This document shows positions 63,361 through 64,000 of a stretch of 64,000 nt of DNA, piece after piece. Numbering within the stretch: position 1 is the first letter of the stretch; every line of letters begins with the position of its first letter. The notes below the pieces were generated by a model. That model was not told the DNA's origin. It saw only the letters and a program-made list of their open reading frames with translations, and did no database searches. The position numbers were made by a program, and so were the translations under genes. The stretch is from Paraburkholderia kururiensis JCM 10599 = LMG 19447 (GTDB lineage Bacteria; Pseudomonadota; Gammaproteobacteria; Burkholderiales; Burkholderiaceae). The stretch is from the NCBI RefSeq assembly GCF_003986935.1, contig NZ_RJZE01000022.1:1-64000 (forward strand), read 5' to 3'.

Positions 63361-64000
63361 GCCCGGCTCCTTGCGCAAAACGCGCGGGCACGTACGTGTC
63401 GGCGGGAATGGGCGGCGGCTCGTCGAGTATCTGCGCGGCAAGCAGGTTCGCCGTGGCGAGCGACGTGGTCACGCCGAGTCCCTCGTGTCCCACGGCAAGC
63501 CACACGCCGTGCAGGTCGCCGCCCGCCTGGCCGATCAGCGGCAAGCCATCGGGCGAGGCGGCGCGAAAGCCGGTCCATGCGCGAATCGCGTTCAAGCCCG
63601 GCAGCGACGGCAGATAACGCGCCGCGCGCTTGAGCATCTGCGCGAGCACGGGCATCTCGACGGCGGGATCGGTCGTGTCGAACTGGCGCGACGAACCGAT
63701 CAGCAGTTGGCCTGTCGGCCGCGGCTGCACGTTGAACGCCACGGAGGTCCCCTGCGCGTGATGCGCGCTCTTGATGTAACCGAGTTCGAGCAACTGATGC
63801 CGGACCACGCCGGGGTAACGGTCGGTGATGAGCAGATGGCCCTTCTTCGGTTGCAGTGGCAGCCACGGCACGAGGCGTTGCGCGGCAAGGCCATTCGCGA
63901 CGACCACGTGCGTCGCGCCAAACGCCGCTCCCGTGCGCAACACCACGCGCGACGGCTCCAGCGCGATCACCTCGGCGCCGGTATGCAGGCGGATGTTCGC
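63353..64000 (-). CDS. FAD-dependent D-amino acid/hydroxyproline dehydrogenase subunit (cut by the right edge)
   Basis: The reading frame stays open from the right edge to the stop at 63353, so only the C-terminal 215 residues are seen. Features include a VVANGLAAQRLVPWLPLQPKKGHLLITDR segment, FNVQPRPTGQLLIGSSRQFDT and the FAD-closing block GVWLAVGHEGLGVTTSLATANLLAAQI. These identify a DAO/GlpO-type dehydrogenase that oxidises an amine or D-amino acid. An apparent start (GTG at 63970) is internal; the N-terminus lies beyond base 64000. It overlaps the 2Fe-2S gene by 8 bp. Confidence 0.92.
   Translation of the reverse strand, partial: ANIRLHTGAEVIALEPSRVVLRTGAAFGATHVVVANGLAAQRLVPWLPLQPKKGHLLITDRYPGVVRHQLLELGYIKSAHHAQGTSVAFNVQPRPTGQLLIGSSRQFDTTDPAVEMPVLAQMLKRAARYLPSLPGLNAIRAWTGFRAASPDGLPLIGQAGGDLHGVWLAVGHEGLGVTTSLATANLLAAQILDEPPPIPADTYVPARFAQGAGHA

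Noticed and set aside
63353..63970. Complete short FAD gene starting at GTG 63970
   Set aside because: The frame continues open upstream to base 64000 with family-like sequence, and an FAD-binding N-terminus is missing. It is the cut 3' part of a longer gene.

Overview
The window is GC-rich, tightly packed chromosomal DNA of a beta-proteobacterium, most probably a member of the Burkholderiaceae close to Paraburkholderia or Caballeronia. This is inferred from the gene content (liu leucine pathway under a TetR regulator, lutACB-lldP lactate locus, frcBCA, a quinate cluster ending in an OmpC-type porin) and from the high-GC codon usage. I see no rRNA, tRNA, IS element, prophage or CRISPR array. 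Apart from the cut gene at the right edge and a possible gene end at the left edge, the genes look intact.

Layout, left to right. 1-6.7 kb: an accessory methionine aminopeptidase overlapped by a ParD-like gene with a phased operator, a PTS-IIA protein facing a small protein that shares its N-terminal domain, a GAF-PAS-GGDEF-EAL protein, and RidA and DUF1330 proteins. 6.7-11.3 kb: a GntR/HutC regulator between an MFS-amidohydrolase operon and a divergent MFS gene, with mirrored AT-rich operators. 11.4-16 kb: a methyltransferase, a lytic transglycosylase, a deaminase-fold protein with a C-terminal HTH, and argG. 16.1-22 kb: lactate utilisation (FCD regulator, lutA-lutC-lutB, lldP). 22-29.8 kb: mntH, a succinate-semialdehyde dehydrogenase, an EamA exporter, an orphan histidine kinase, a desaturase and a PhnD-like protein.

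29.9-36.8 kb: leucine/isovalerate catabolism (liuA-liuB-liuC-liuD on the minus strand) with a divergent TetR regulator. 37-42.6 kb: DUF2891, a LysR/VOC divergent pair, and an NCS1 permease with a divergent GntR regulator. 42.9-47.2 kb: a fructose-type ABC importer (binding protein, permease, ATPase) and a ROK repressor. 47.3-52.9 kb: a very large class A PBP-like protein, an FAD amine oxidase and a TetR regulator. 53-59.4 kb: a quinate/shikimate cluster (MFS, shikimate/quinate dehydrogenase, AroQ, divergent fused 3-dehydroshikimate dehydratase, porin) that would convert quinate or shikimate to protocatechuate. 59.5-64 kb: a lipoprotein, two small proteins (one a divergent GIY-YIG), an AraC-PAS regulator and a three-subunit amine/D-hydroxyproline dehydrogenase-like operon that runs off the right edge.

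The least explained items are the deaminase-fold/HTH protein, the domain shared between the PTS-IIA protein and its neighbour, the diverged GIY-YIG protein, and several short tandem repeats: 11-bp units after the histidine kinase, 9-bp units before liuA, twin 15-bp duplications in the PTS-IIA gene and 12-bp units inside the 2Fe-2S subunit gene. Family names come from recognition of motifs by eye; no database search was run.
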